From: a virus
Virus record (IMG/VR): IMGVR_UViG_3300012929_000012
Coordinates: 1 to 42,595 of that record
Reading direction: 5' to 3' (one strand)
DNA length: 42,595 bases
Positions 7,669 to 15,285 of this stretch are shown here, piece after piece; position 1 is the first letter of the stretch; every line of letters begins with the position of its first letter. Below the pieces are notes generated by a model. That model did no database searches, was not told the DNA's origin, and worked only from the letters and a program-made list of their open reading frames with translations. Position numbers and translations under genes: made by a program.

Positions 7669-8913
7669 GTGGCAAACCTGTTTCTCAACACGAGCTGGAT
7701 CTCGCTCGAAGTGTTGCGGTTGCTGGTCAACAAACTGACCGTCGCCGAGTACTTCAACACCGACGACAACGACGAATTCAAACAAGAATTCGCGGTCGGC
7801 GCGACCATCCAGAAGAAGTTTCCGCAGAAGTTCCTCATTCGCGACGGGCTCGGCTACAACCCCCAAGCGATCAACCGGATCAGCACCACGATCTCGCTCG
7901 ATCAGCCTTTCGGCATCGATTTCGAGTGGGACGATTACGAAGGCGCCGTCAAGGCCGAGCGCAGCGAGGACGAAATTCGCGAGCAGTACCTCGAGCCCGC
8001 AGCCGCGCAGCTGGCGCAGGAAGTCGATACCCGATGCGCGCTTTTTGCCAAAAACAACGTCTCCAACATCGTCGGGATTTTGGGCACCGATTTTACTTCG
8101 GTCGCCACTCCCTACGCTGCCCGCCGGCGCCTGATGGAGAAGGCCGCACCCCCGGGAAAACGGGCGATGTGTATTTCGTCCTCGCAGATGGCGAGTTTCG
8201 GCACCAATATCACCAACTTTTTCCAGCCTGGTGACGAGCTCTCGCAGATGTTCAAAGAAGGCTATCTCGGGCGCAATGGTGGCTTCGACTGGATCGAGTC
8301 AAACTCGATCTTCTCGCACACCACCGGCGTTTGGGCGAACGTGGTCGGCGTCACCGTCACCGGTGCCGGACAGTCGGGCAGTTCGCTGATCATCACCGGC
8401 ACCAACGGCGACACGATCAAGCAAGGCGACAAAATCTCGATCGCCAACGTGAACGCCGTCAACCCGATGACGCGGCGCGTCGCTGGACCGCTGCAAGCGC
8501 AGCAGTTCAACGTCACGGCGGATTTCGTTCTCACCGGCGGCGCGGACACGATCTCGATCTTGCCCGCGATCTTCGGACCTGGGTCGCAGAATCAGAACGT
8601 CGACGCCCTGCCCGGCAACGGCGCAGTGCTTACGCTCTGGCCTGGCTCGTCCATCGTCAACGGCGCCGCCAAGACTGGCACCGTCGGCCTGGCACTCACT
8701 AAACTTGCATTCGCGCTGGTCGGAGCGAAGCTCTACTCGCCGAAGGCGGTCGAAGTTTGCAGCCAGAAGCGGGATCCAAAAACCGGCCTCGCGGTTCGGT
8801 TCGTCAAGGCCTGGGATCCGGTGCGCTCGATGAACATCCACCGATTCGATATGGTCATCGGATTCGGCAACCTGTACCAAGACAACGGCGCCGTCGGCGT
8901 CCTGAGCGCATAA
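7669..8913 (+). CDS. Major capsid (coat) protein, P22 gp5-like
   Basis: 414 aa from GTG 7669, with AAGGAA 8 nt upstream; the P22 coat has 430 aa. The opening MANLFLNTSWISLEVLRLLVN and segments such as QKKFPQKFLIRDG and SLDQPFGIDFEWDD match the N-arm and early HK97-fold region of P22-type coats. Residues about 220-320 (VTVTGAGQSG.. to ..LPGNGAVL) look like the inserted I-domain. It forms the T=7 type shell together with the scaffold. Confidence 0.9.
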   Translation: MANLFLNTSWISLEVLRLLVNKLTVAEYFNTDDNDEFKQEFAVGATIQKKFPQKFLIRDGLGYNPQAINRISTTISLDQPFGIDFEWDDYEGAVKAERSEDEIREQYLEPAAAQLAQEVDTRCALFAKNNVSNIVGILGTDFTSVATPYAARRRLMEKAAPPGKRAMCISSSQMASFGTNITNFFQPGDELSQMFKEGYLGRNGGFDWIESNSIFSHTTGVWANVVGVTVTGAGQSGSSLIITGTNGDTIKQGDKISIANVNAVNPMTRRVAGPLQAQQFNVTADFVLTGGADTISILPAIFGPGSQNQNVDALPGNGAVLTLWPGSSIVNGAAKTGTVGLALTKLAFALVGAKLYSPKAVEVCSQKRDPKTGLAVRFVKAWDPVRSMNIHRFDMVIGFGNLYQDNGAVGVLSA

Positions 8914-8982
8914 GGAGAATTCCCGCCAGCTCGCGTCTGTAATTACACCGTAGTTGCAGGCGCAGACCGGGAGCCCAAAACC

Positions 8983-9741
8983 ATGAAAAACACTTTCCTG
9001 AAATCTCTCTCGCTGTTCCTGTTGGTCTTTGCCGGCCTGGCCTTCGGTCAGACCACGATGACCACCACCACGCTCTCGGCCGCTGTTTCCTCGACCTCGA
9101 CGACCACGGTTCGCGTGGCGTCGGCGACGGGCATCACGGCCGGCAGCACCATGCTGTACATCGAAGATGGCACCGGCGGCTTTGGTGCCGGCGAAGCGCT
9201 GTTCGTCAATTCCGTGAACGGCACCGCGATCGGCGTCACCCGCGGTTACTACGGCACGCTCGCCAACCAGCATATTTCTGGCGCGATTGTGTTCGTCGGA
9301 CCACCTTCCGCGTTCCAGGTGGTCGAGCCGTCGGGCGCCTGCACCGCGGCCAACCAGCCGTTTACTCCCTACCTCAACGTGAAAACGGGGAATCAATGGT
9401 TGTGCTCCACGATCTCGCTCTCGTGGGTGCCGGGTTTCTTCAACCAATCGGCACCGACTGGGGTCACGGTCGCGGTGGCTTCGGCTGCGACGGCGGTTCC
9501 AAGCGGACCACTGTTCCACGTCACGGGTGCAGTCGCAATTACGACCATCGGGGCCGGCGTTGGAATGGGCGGTTCTACTACCAGCGTGGAGGGTGCGCCG
9601 TTCTGCATCATCCCCGACAATGCCACAGTCGCCGGGCTCACGGCGGGCAATAACATCGCCAAGAGCACGACGTTTGTGGTGAATCAGATCGTTTGTCTGA
9701 CGTTCGATCAGACCAACAAGAAGTACGTCGCGAGTTACTAA
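8983..9741 (+). CDS. Secreted-type protein with Sec leader in the head operon
   Basis: 252 aa. The N-terminus MKNTFLKSLSLFLLVFAGL then AFGQ is a clear Sec signal peptide (Lys-rich n-region, hydrophobic core, small residues before Gln). The mature part is Thr/Ser/Ala/Gly-rich beta structure, with TATGITAGSTMLYIEDG-like turns and a few Cys. Phage decoration or tail proteins have similar composition, but an export leader right after the coat gene is unusual. A 69-bp gap precedes it, containing the palindrome TGTAATTACA (8938-8947). It could be a decoration protein, a surface-exported moron, or an exported fibre part. Confidence 0.85.
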   Translation: MKNTFLKSLSLFLLVFAGLAFGQTTMTTTTLSAAVSSTSTTTVRVASATGITAGSTMLYIEDGTGGFGAGEALFVNSVNGTAIGVTRGYYGTLANQHISGAIVFVGPPSAFQVVEPSGACTAANQPFTPYLNVKTGNQWLCSTISLSWVPGFFNQSAPTGVTVAVASAATAVPSGPLFHVTGAVAITTIGAGVGMGGSTTSVEGAPFCIIPDNATVAGLTAGNNIAKSTTFVVNQIVCLTFDQTNKKYVASY

Positions 9742-9748
9742 GAAAATG

Positions 9749-9766
9749 GGGCGGGAGAACCTGCCC
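9749..9766 (+). terminator. Candidate hairpin terminator
   Basis: GGGCGGG, loop AGAA, CCTGCCC form a 7-bp stem (one G.U), followed by a pyrimidine-rich tail with several T runs (gctccctttctttccctct). It lies 8 bp after the stop of the secreted protein, so it could attenuate transcription from head genes into neck genes. Confidence 0.45.
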
Positions 9767-9911
9767 GCTCCCTTTCTTTCCCTCTATGTCACTTCGCGAA
9801 AGCGCACGACGAGCGCCGCGGGACCGATGGCCGCTCGAATTCGACCTCGCCGGCGTGCCGCGCAACACCGACACCCGCGAGCAACTTCTCAGAGACGAGG
9901 ACACCAGCACC

Positions 9912-10217
9912 ATGAGCAAAAACAATTTTTCGGACGGGCAATCGATCGACCTCAACAAAGTGCCCCGCGTGCCGTACACGCACCAGGAATTCCCGAAGAT
10001 GCTCTACCACGCCGACGGTCGAATTTTGACGGTCGAGGACGAGAAAGCCGAGCGCAAAGCGGAGCGCAAGGGATTCGGCGCGAAGCCGGTCGCCGAGCGC
10101 GATTACCACCTGCTGCGCAACGGGCGGGCGCCCGAGAAAGCCGAGCACGTTGAGCCGGTTGCCGATGATGAATTCGCCGGCGACGATCAGAATGACCAGC
10201 AAACCGCCGACGAGTAA
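9912..10217 (+). CDS. Small charged hypothetical protein (101 aa)
   Basis: ATG 9912 was chosen (GAGGA about 10 nt upstream); an in-frame ATG at 9786 would add 42 Arg-rich residues but has no SD. The protein is hydrophilic: a central Lys/Glu/Arg helix (EDEKAERKAERKGFG) and an acidic C-terminus (DDEFAGDDQNDQQTADE). Phage head-to-tail regions often have such short charged proteins. Function unknown. Confidence 0.7.
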   Translation: MSKNNFSDGQSIDLNKVPRVPYTHQEFPKMLYHADGRILTVEDEKAERKAERKGFGAKPVAERDYHLLRNGRAPEKAEHVEPVADDEFAGDDQNDQQTADE

Positions 10218-10255
10218 CTGCTCGCGGCTCACATTTTCCAGGAGAACGTGCGGCA

Positions 10256-10579
10256 ATGGGTTACGAAGAAAGATTTGCACTGCGCAAACTGACGGTGAAT
10301 AGCGTCACTTGGACTGACATCCAGGGCCTAGCGGTCCTGCCGATCAATGCCAATTACGTCATCATTGTCAACACGCTCACCCCGCCCGAGGCGCTGTTGC
10401 TGCGCTCCGATCCCAATAATGCCAACTCTGAAATCTCGATCGCTGCGGGCGCCTCCTTCCAGATCGGGGCATCTGGCACGCCGCGCGGATCGCTGCGGTT
10501 TCCGCAAGGTTGCAATGCGGTGGGCGCAGTCAAATCGACTTCTTTGACGCAGGCAATTCCGGTCGAGTCCTCCGACTAA
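10256..10579 (+). CDS. Hypothetical virion-associated beta protein (107 aa)
   Basis: ATG 10256 follows AGGAG about 12 nt upstream (10240 region). The sequence alternates hydrophobic strands (LAVLPINANYVIIVNTL) with Gly/Ser turns (SIAAGASFQIGASGTPRGS), typical of small phage head-decoration or fibre-like beta-sandwiches. It sits between coat and gp4-like adaptor. No specific family recognised. Its stop overlaps the next start (TAATG). Confidence 0.75.
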   Translation: MGYEERFALRKLTVNSVTWTDIQGLAVLPINANYVIIVNTLTPPEALLLRSDPNNANSEISIAAGASFQIGASGTPRGSLRFPQGCNAVGAVKSTSLTQAIPVESSD

Positions 10580-10710
10580 TGCCGATACGCTTTGAACGGC
10601 CGCCCGACCCGCCGCACGTCGTTTTTCACGAGCGATTAACTCTGGCGCTACGGGGCGCAAGTGTTCTGCTTTTGCTGCTTCTGTTTTTGCACGCGCACGG
10701 CTGCGCGTGA
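10579..10710 (+). CDS. Small single-pass membrane protein (43 aa)
   Basis: Starts at the ATG overlapping the previous stop (TAATG at 10577-10581). A proline-rich N-terminus is followed by a strongly hydrophobic stretch (residues about 23-38, SVLLLLLLFLHAH) and a terminal Cys-Ala. It is probably an inner-membrane peptide, or a very short lipoprotein-like leader. No SD of its own is seen, so translation would depend on coupling. Function unknown. Confidence 0.5.
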   Translation: MPIRFERPPDPPHVVFHERLTLALRGASVLLLLLLFLHAHGCA

Positions 10711-10732
10711 ACTCTTTCAGGAGATACCTTCC

Positions 10733-11008
10733 ATGATTTTTCAAGCCTCTCTTCCTGGTTTCGGTTTTGGCATCCGTGGTGATGGCGTCTCAACTAGCAT
10801 TGATCTCGATCTTCGCCAGCTTGTGCCCATTGGTCCTTTCACTGTTCCGCCCGATAGTGTCGTGAGTGCTTTTGTTGTTTCCGGGCCGACGGGACTTACG
10901 GTTTCGGCCGCAATTAGCGGCCATCTTTTGACCATCACTTTTAACAGTGCCATTGCTGCAGACAGTTCCGCGGTGGTGAATATCGGTTTCGGTTTCAGCG
11001 GTCGCTAG
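10733..11008 (+). CDS. Hypothetical beta protein with atypical codon use (91 aa)
   Basis: ATG 10733 with AGGAGA 8 nt upstream. The 91-aa product is rich in Val, Ser, Thr, Gly and looks like an all-beta domain (PPDSVVSAFVVSGPTG; a final GFGFSGR). Third codon positions are T-rich (ctt, gtt, ggt, gat), unlike its GC-ending neighbours, suggesting recent acquisition. It lies just before the gp4-like gene. Confidence 0.75.
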   Translation: MIFQASLPGFGFGIRGDGVSTSIDLDLRQLVPIGPFTVPPDSVVSAFVVSGPTGLTVSAAISGHLLTITFNSAIAADSSAVVNIGFGFSGR

Positions 11009-11011
11009 TCC

Positions 11012-11806
11012 ATGGCCCCTCTCACCTACACGCTGCTCGATATCATCTCCGATGCTCTGATCGAGATCGGGATCCTCGCGCCCGGCGACCAGCTCGACGC
11101 GGAAACCGGGCAGTGGGCCTTTCGCAAAGCAAATTATCTGATCGATACCTGGTCGGCTGAATTCGGCAAGGTGTTCACGACCACGTTTCAGCTCTTTAAC
11201 CTGGTGCCGAACCTCTCGCCGCACACGATCGGACCAGCCGGCAACGTTCCGGCGCCGACATTCGCGCTCAACTCGCCGCGGCCGGTGCGAATCGAGAGCG
11301 CGGCGCTGATCCTCAACACCAGCGGGCAGCTCGTCGACCTGCCGATGAATATCCGCGACGATGCATGGTGGGCGCAGCAGCGGACGAAAGACATCAAGAC
11401 GAACGTACCGACGGACCTTTTCTACTCGGCCGACTCACCGCTCGGGAGCTGCTTTTTCTGGCCGGTGCCGAACGTCGCGAACCAGGTGCGCCTACAACTG
11501 CGGACGATGCTCGCACAGTACGAGCAGATCAATGATCCACTCGCCGGGTCAGGCGGCGCGACCACGCTGCCGGTGGGCTATCGCAACGCGCTCATGCTCA
11601 CGCTCGCGGAAACGCTGGCCTCGGGTGCTGCGCGGGAGTTGAGCGCGACCCTGGTCGCCTCTGCATTGGCAGCGCGCGCCGTAATCTTCGGAAATAACGC
11701 GAAGTCGCCGCGGACCTCGACGCAAGACGCCGGCATGCCGCGCGCTGGACGACGGGCCGATTTCAACTGGGCAACGGGCGGGCGACCGGGCGGGCCGCCG
11801 GAATAG
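11012..11806 (+). CDS. Head-to-tail adaptor, P22 gp4-like
   Basis: 264 aa. N-terminal helices (TLLDIISDALIEIGIL..GQWAFRKANYLIDTW) followed by a beta region resemble P22-type tail accessory factor gp4, which binds below the portal ring after packaging. It is longer than P22 gp4 (166 aa), with an extra Ala-rich helix and a Gly/Pro/Arg tail (RRADFNWATGGRPGGPPE). Position before gp10-like protein supports the call. The minus-strand gene at 11763 overlaps its last 44 bp. Confidence 0.75.
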   Translation: MAPLTYTLLDIISDALIEIGILAPGDQLDAETGQWAFRKANYLIDTWSAEFGKVFTTTFQLFNLVPNLSPHTIGPAGNVPAPTFALNSPRPVRIESAALILNTSGQLVDLPMNIRDDAWWAQQRTKDIKTNVPTDLFYSADSPLGSCFFWPVPNVANQVRLQLRTMLAQYEQINDPLAGSGGATTLPVGYRNALMLTLAETLASGAARELSATLVASALAARAVIFGNNAKSPRTSTQDAGMPRAGRRADFNWATGGRPGGPPE

Positions 11807-12041
11807 ACCATTCGTCGCCGTGGAGAAATGCGATGTCGGCGACATACTCCGCGGCTAGCTCCGGAGCGATCTCTATCATCCGTAAAATTGATCTCTCCCA
11901 TTCGCGCTGAAAGTCGAATGGGTGTTGCGCGATGACGATGTTTTTCGGAAACGACCAAATGCGACCAAATGGAATCGCCTGCTTGAACGCGCCCGCGGCG
12001 ACGCCGAGCCCGAGCATCGATAGAAAGCGCCGCCGATCCAT
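11763..12041 (-). CDS. Minus-strand small protein with Tat-like leader
   Basis: 92 aa. It opens MDRRRFLSMLGLGVAAGAF, a textbook twin-arginine leader (RRxFL then a mild hydrophobic core). The rest (about residues 30-92) is soluble, with a Trp/Arg/Glu-rich helix, and has no known domain. It lies convergent to gp4 and divergent from the next plus gene. No SD precedes the ATG, but TAAAAT ends 6 nt upstream of it, so transcription could start at or next to the start codon. Small twin-arginine proteins of unknown function are known from environmental phage contigs; I cannot assign a role. Confidence 0.7.
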   Translation of the reverse strand: MDRRRFLSMLGLGVAAGAFKQAIPFGRIWSFPKNIVIAQHPFDFQREWERSILRMIEIAPELAAEYVADIAFLHGDEWSIPAARPVARPLPS

Positions 12042-12057
12042 GAGGAGATTTTAGCCG

Positions 12058-12270
12058 ATGGCAAAAGTCACAACACCACCAGCACAGCCGGACGATCTCA
12101 CGCTCACCATCCGCCTGCACGACCCGATCGAGAAAGGCGACCACGAGCTCGCTGCGGGATGGGTTACGGTGCGGGTCGCGCGCGCAGATCTCGAGATGAG
12201 TGCGGCGGGATTTTTGGGGCGCTACGTGCGGCCGGCGCTGAAGCAGATCAAGGCGCTGAAACTCTCGTAA
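12058..12270 (+). CDS. Small hypothetical protein (70 aa)
   Basis: ATG 12058 is preceded by AGGAG (spacing about 10). Predicted beta-alpha: DDLTLTIRLHDPIEK.. then AAGWVTVRVARADLE and a basic helix at the C-terminus. Lies between gp4-like and gp10-like genes, so probably co-transcribed with the neck. Family not recognised. Confidence 0.65.
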   Translation: MAKVTTPPAQPDDLTLTIRLHDPIEKGDHELAAGWVTVRVARADLEMSAAGFLGRYVRPALKQIKALKLS

Positions 12271-12271
12271 T

Positions 12272-12291
12272 TGCATAAACGTGCATTAACG
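12272..12291 (+). repeat. Tandem 10-nt repeat upstream of gp10-like gene
   Basis: TGCATAAACG and TGCATTAACG occur back to back, ending 1 nt before the ATG at 12293. There is no SD in this leader. It could be an operator, a translational element, or chance. Confidence 0.5.
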
Positions 12292-12292
12292 C

Positions 12293-13747
12293 ATGCCTCC
12301 CTTTCCCCTTTTTTGCGGCCCGACATACCAAGCCATCTCGCCGAACATCGACGCCGAGCTCGCGGTTAACCTATTTTGCGAGCGTTCGGAGTCGACGGGC
12401 GCGAAAACGCCGCTCGCGATGATCATGGCGCCCGGCAAGCGCCTGTTTTCACAGCTGCCCGAGGCCGGCGTTTCCGAGCTCTTCACCGTCAACGGCCGCA
12501 CCTTCGCCGCGGGCGCGCACCTCTGGGAGCTGCAGGGGAATGGGGCCACGGTCGACCTCGGCCCGCTGGGCGGGACGCAGCCGGTGCGGCAGTGCCAGAT
12601 CGAATCGAATCAGACGCAACTACTCTGCTTGAATAACGGCAACCTCTACGTGCTCACGCTCGCGACCAACGTCCTCACCGCGGTGAACATGGCGCAGTTC
12701 AACGGGCCGGTGATGCAGATCGCCTTCGCCGATGGCTACTTTTTCGCGTGGATCCAGAGCACGCACACCTTTCAGGTGTCGCAGCTTGAGAATGGGCTCA
12801 CCTGGTCGGGCCTCGACATCTCGACGGTTTCGCTGTTTCCTGACAATTTCGTTTCCATGATCTCCGACCACCGCGAGATCGGGTTTTTCTCCAATAAAAA
12901 ATCGGTCGCGTACTACAACGCCGGCGCCGGCTTTCCGCCTTACATCCCGATTCAGGGATCGTTTTCGGAATTCGGCGCGGCTGCGATGTCGGCGACGGTG
13001 CAGGCCGACAACTCGGTGCTCTGGATCGGCGCCGATGAGCGCGGCGGCGCGATCGCGCAGCGCCTGGTCGGTTATAACAATCAGCGGATCTCGACGCACG
13101 CGGTCGAGTTTGCCTGGCAGAACTACACGACGGTCGCGGACGCGCGCGGCTACACCTACCAGGAGAACGGGCATACGTTTTGGGTGATCTGGTTTCCGAC
13201 CGCGAACGCGACTTGGGTCTACGACATCTCGACGCAGTTCTGGCACCAGCGCGGCGCGTGGAATGCGATCTCGGGCACCTACGATGCCGACCACTCGCAA
13301 TCGCACACCTTCAACTTTAATAAGCACCTGGTTGGCGACTGGGCGAGCGGGAACATCTACGAGCAGTCGACTTCGATCTATGCGGACAACGGCGGGATCC
13401 TGCGCTGGCTGCGGCGATCGCCGACGGCGAACAAGGACAACAAGTGGATCTACTATTCGGAGCTCGAAATCGACATCGAGCCCGGGCTCGGGCCGCAACC
13501 GCCTTTTCTTGACGGGCTCGGCAACCCGCGGCCGCCGCAGATCATGCTGCGCTGGTCGAACGATGCGACGAAAACCTGGTCGAGCACGTTCCTGCTCGGC
13601 TGCGGGAAGGCCGGCGAGTACGGCGCCCGGGCCCGCAAGATGCAGCTCGGACGGGCCCGAAAAAGAGTTTGGGAGATCGCGGGCACGGATCCGATCGCGT
13701 GGAGAGTGGCTAACGCTTACGTGAAAGCGGAAGTCTCGACCGAATAG
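12293..13747 (+). CDS. Packaged-DNA stabilisation protein, P22 gp10-like
   Basis: 484 aa (P22 gp10 is 472). The pattern of successive beta-blades with Trp/Tyr/Phe-rich strands, the early segment (NIDAELAVNLFCERSES), and motifs such as FVSMISDHREIGFFSNKKS and WVYDISTQFWHQRG match the gp10 tail hub family. It would form the lower tail tube, plugging the portal and carrying the tailspike/needle. The ATG lacks an SD; the start is set by similarity and the tandem repeat just upstream. Confidence 0.82.
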   Translation: MPPFPLFCGPTYQAISPNIDAELAVNLFCERSESTGAKTPLAMIMAPGKRLFSQLPEAGVSELFTVNGRTFAAGAHLWELQGNGATVDLGPLGGTQPVRQCQIESNQTQLLCLNNGNLYVLTLATNVLTAVNMAQFNGPVMQIAFADGYFFAWIQSTHTFQVSQLENGLTWSGLDISTVSLFPDNFVSMISDHREIGFFSNKKSVAYYNAGAGFPPYIPIQGSFSEFGAAAMSATVQADNSVLWIGADERGGAIAQRLVGYNNQRISTHAVEFAWQNYTTVADARGYTYQENGHTFWVIWFPTANATWVYDISTQFWHQRGAWNAISGTYDADHSQSHTFNFNKHLVGDWASGNIYEQSTSIYADNGGILRWLRRSPTANKDNKWIYYSELEIDIEPGLGPQPPFLDGLGNPRPPQIMLRWSNDATKTWSSTFLLGCGKAGEYGARARKMQLGRARKRVWEIAGTDPIAWRVANAYVKAEVSTE

Positions 13748-13748
13748 C

Positions 13749-14084
13749 ATGGCGACCAAGCAAACAACGCTGTTCCCGCCGCCGTTGCGTGCGTCCCAGC
13801 TCTCGGATCCGGAACAGAAATGGCTGCTCACCTTGCAGGTGTTGCATCCGCTGCGTGTCGGTGACAGCTCTGCGGGCCCGTATTCGGAAGCGCTGCCCGC
13901 GGCTGGCCTGAATTCGATCACCGGGCAATCGAACCAGAACCAGGAGCTGATTTTCGTGAAGGGGTCGGCCGACGCGAACAACTGGACGATCACGGGCGCG
14001 CTCTCGGGCGCCGTGGTGCTCGCGGCGCAGTATGCTTTCGCGCGCTTCAAGTCGGATGGAACGAATTGGTGGAGGGTCGGCTAA
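13749..14084 (+). CDS. Hypothetical tail-region beta protein (111 aa)
   Basis: Starts 1 nt after the gp10-like stop. It contains a C-terminal beta-rich module (NNWTITGALSGAVVLAAQYAFARF and SDGTNWWRVG, seen in fibre and tail accessory proteins that end in strand-turn repeats). Could be a small tail or fibre-associated protein; no tail needle signature (long coiled coil) is seen. The stop overlaps the next start (TAATG). Confidence 0.7.
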   Translation: MATKQTTLFPPPLRASQLSDPEQKWLLTLQVLHPLRVGDSSAGPYSEALPAAGLNSITGQSNQNQELIFVKGSADANNWTITGALSGAVVLAAQYAFARFKSDGTNWWRVG

Positions 14085-14542
14085 TGACCATCGCGCGCAC
14101 CTCGGATTTCGTGCTGATCAAGCGCTTGGCGACCGATCCGGCAATTTTTCCGCACATCTCCGACGACCTCTCGCCTGAACCGGAAGCATGGGAGCCGATG
14201 ACCGATTCGCGCGTGTGCTACTTGGTGGCTTCCGATGAGCACGGCGTGTTTGGCTTCGGCGTTTTCATCCCAGTGACGTGGGTGTGTTGGCGGGCGCACT
14301 TCGGGTTTCTGCCGCGGGCTTACGGGCAGGCTGCCGCAATCGCATTCGGCGGGATGTTCGAGTGGATGTGGGCGAACACGCTGGCGCGGCGCATCGTGGG
14401 CGAAATCTGCTCTGACAACCGGCGGGCGATCCGCTTCGCCCAGCGGGCGGGCGCGGAAGTTTACGGAATCAATCGCGGTAGCCTGCTCAAGGACGGCGTG
14501 TTGCGCGACCAGACTGCTTTCGGAATGAGCAAACCTCTATGA
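14084..14542 (+). CDS. GNAT-like acyltransferase fold protein
   Basis: 152 aa; GGAGGG 8 nt upstream of ATG 14084. The C-terminal half has the GNAT arrangement: a helix (MFEWMWANTLARRIVGEI), then CSDNRRAIRFAQRAGAEVYG, the typical beta4-alpha4 'N..a..faer.Gf' signature. GNAT-like proteins recur in podovirus tail/ejection modules with unclear function. It may acetylate a host or phage protein with acetyl-CoA, or be a structural relic. Overlaps the next gene by ATGA. Confidence 0.75.
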   Translation: MTIARTSDFVLIKRLATDPAIFPHISDDLSPEPEAWEPMTDSRVCYLVASDEHGVFGFGVFIPVTWVCWRAHFGFLPRAYGQAAAIAFGGMFEWMWANTLARRIVGEICSDNRRAIRFAQRAGAEVYGINRGSLLKDGVLRDQTAFGMSKPL

Positions 14543-15282
14543 GCTTCGTATCGGACATCGTTGGCGGGATCATGGGCGCGCACGCGGCAGGCGATGCCGC
14601 GGACGTTACAAGCCAGGCCGCGAAAAAAGCGCAGGACCTGATCGCCAAACAGCAGCAGCACGCGCTCGACTTCCAGAGCGGCGTCTGGAATGAGGACAAG
14701 GCCAACCAGCAGCCCTATCTCGATGTGGGCTCGACCTCCGCGAATCACCTGCGGGATTTTCTCAATAATCCCTTTATCGCGCCCACGCTCGAGCAGGCAA
14801 AACAAAACCCCGGTTACCAGTTCGCGCTCGACCAAGGAGTAACTGCGCTCGACAAGAGCGCGGCCGCGCGCGGCGACGTGTTCAGCGGCACGCAGGGAAC
14901 AGCGCTGCAGCAGTACGGACAGCAGCTCGGCGAGCAGAACTATAGCGACGTCTACAACCGGGCTATGGGCGAGTATATGAACCGGTTCAACACGCTCATG
15001 GGCGGGACGCAGGTCGGGCAAACGGCAACCGGACAGTATGGACAGCAAGGCCAGGCGGCGGCTTCGAACACTGGCTACATCGATCTGACCGGGGCCGACA
15101 TGCAGGCGCGACAGATCAACAATGCGGCCGCCGCGCGGGCGTCGGGCTATCTCGGAACCGCGAAGGCCTGGGGCACGATGGCGGGAAACTTGGAGCAAGA
15201 CGTCGTGGGCGGCATCGGCAATCTCGATCGCACGGGCGGCTCTAGTCCGTGGGAGCAGGCGGGAAATTTCTTCGGATTCTAA
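14539..15282 (+). CDS. Ejection/DNA-transfer protein, P22 gp7-like
   Basis: 247 aa, Ala/Gln/Gly-rich. Contains the conserved core of phage 'DNA transfer' proteins: NPGYQFALDQGVTALDKSAAARG, then FSGTQGTALQQYGQQLGEQNY (listed here in two parts) and repeated Gly-Gln turns. Such proteins are packaged inside the capsid and ejected to form a conduit across the envelope. It is followed by two further ejection-type proteins. Confidence 0.75.
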   Translation: MSFVSDIVGGIMGAHAAGDAADVTSQAAKKAQDLIAKQQQHALDFQSGVWNEDKANQQPYLDVGSTSANHLRDFLNNPFIAPTLEQAKQNPGYQFALDQGVTALDKSAAARGDVFSGTQGTALQQYGQQLGEQNYSDVYNRAMGEYMNRFNTLMGGTQVGQTATGQYGQQGQAAASNTGYIDLTGADMQARQINNAAAARASGYLGTAKAWGTMAGNLEQDVVGGIGNLDRTGGSSPWEQAGNFFGF

Positions 15283-15285
15283 CTT

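Noticed and set aside
8299-9519. 406-aa minus ORF opposite coat and secreted protein
   Set aside because: Arg/His/Asp-rich translation is typical of a high-GC antisense shadow; it covers two real genes and a gap.
12620-14050. 476-aa minus ORF opposite the gp10-like gene
   Set aside because: Same antisense-shadow composition, and the plus frame has clear family features.
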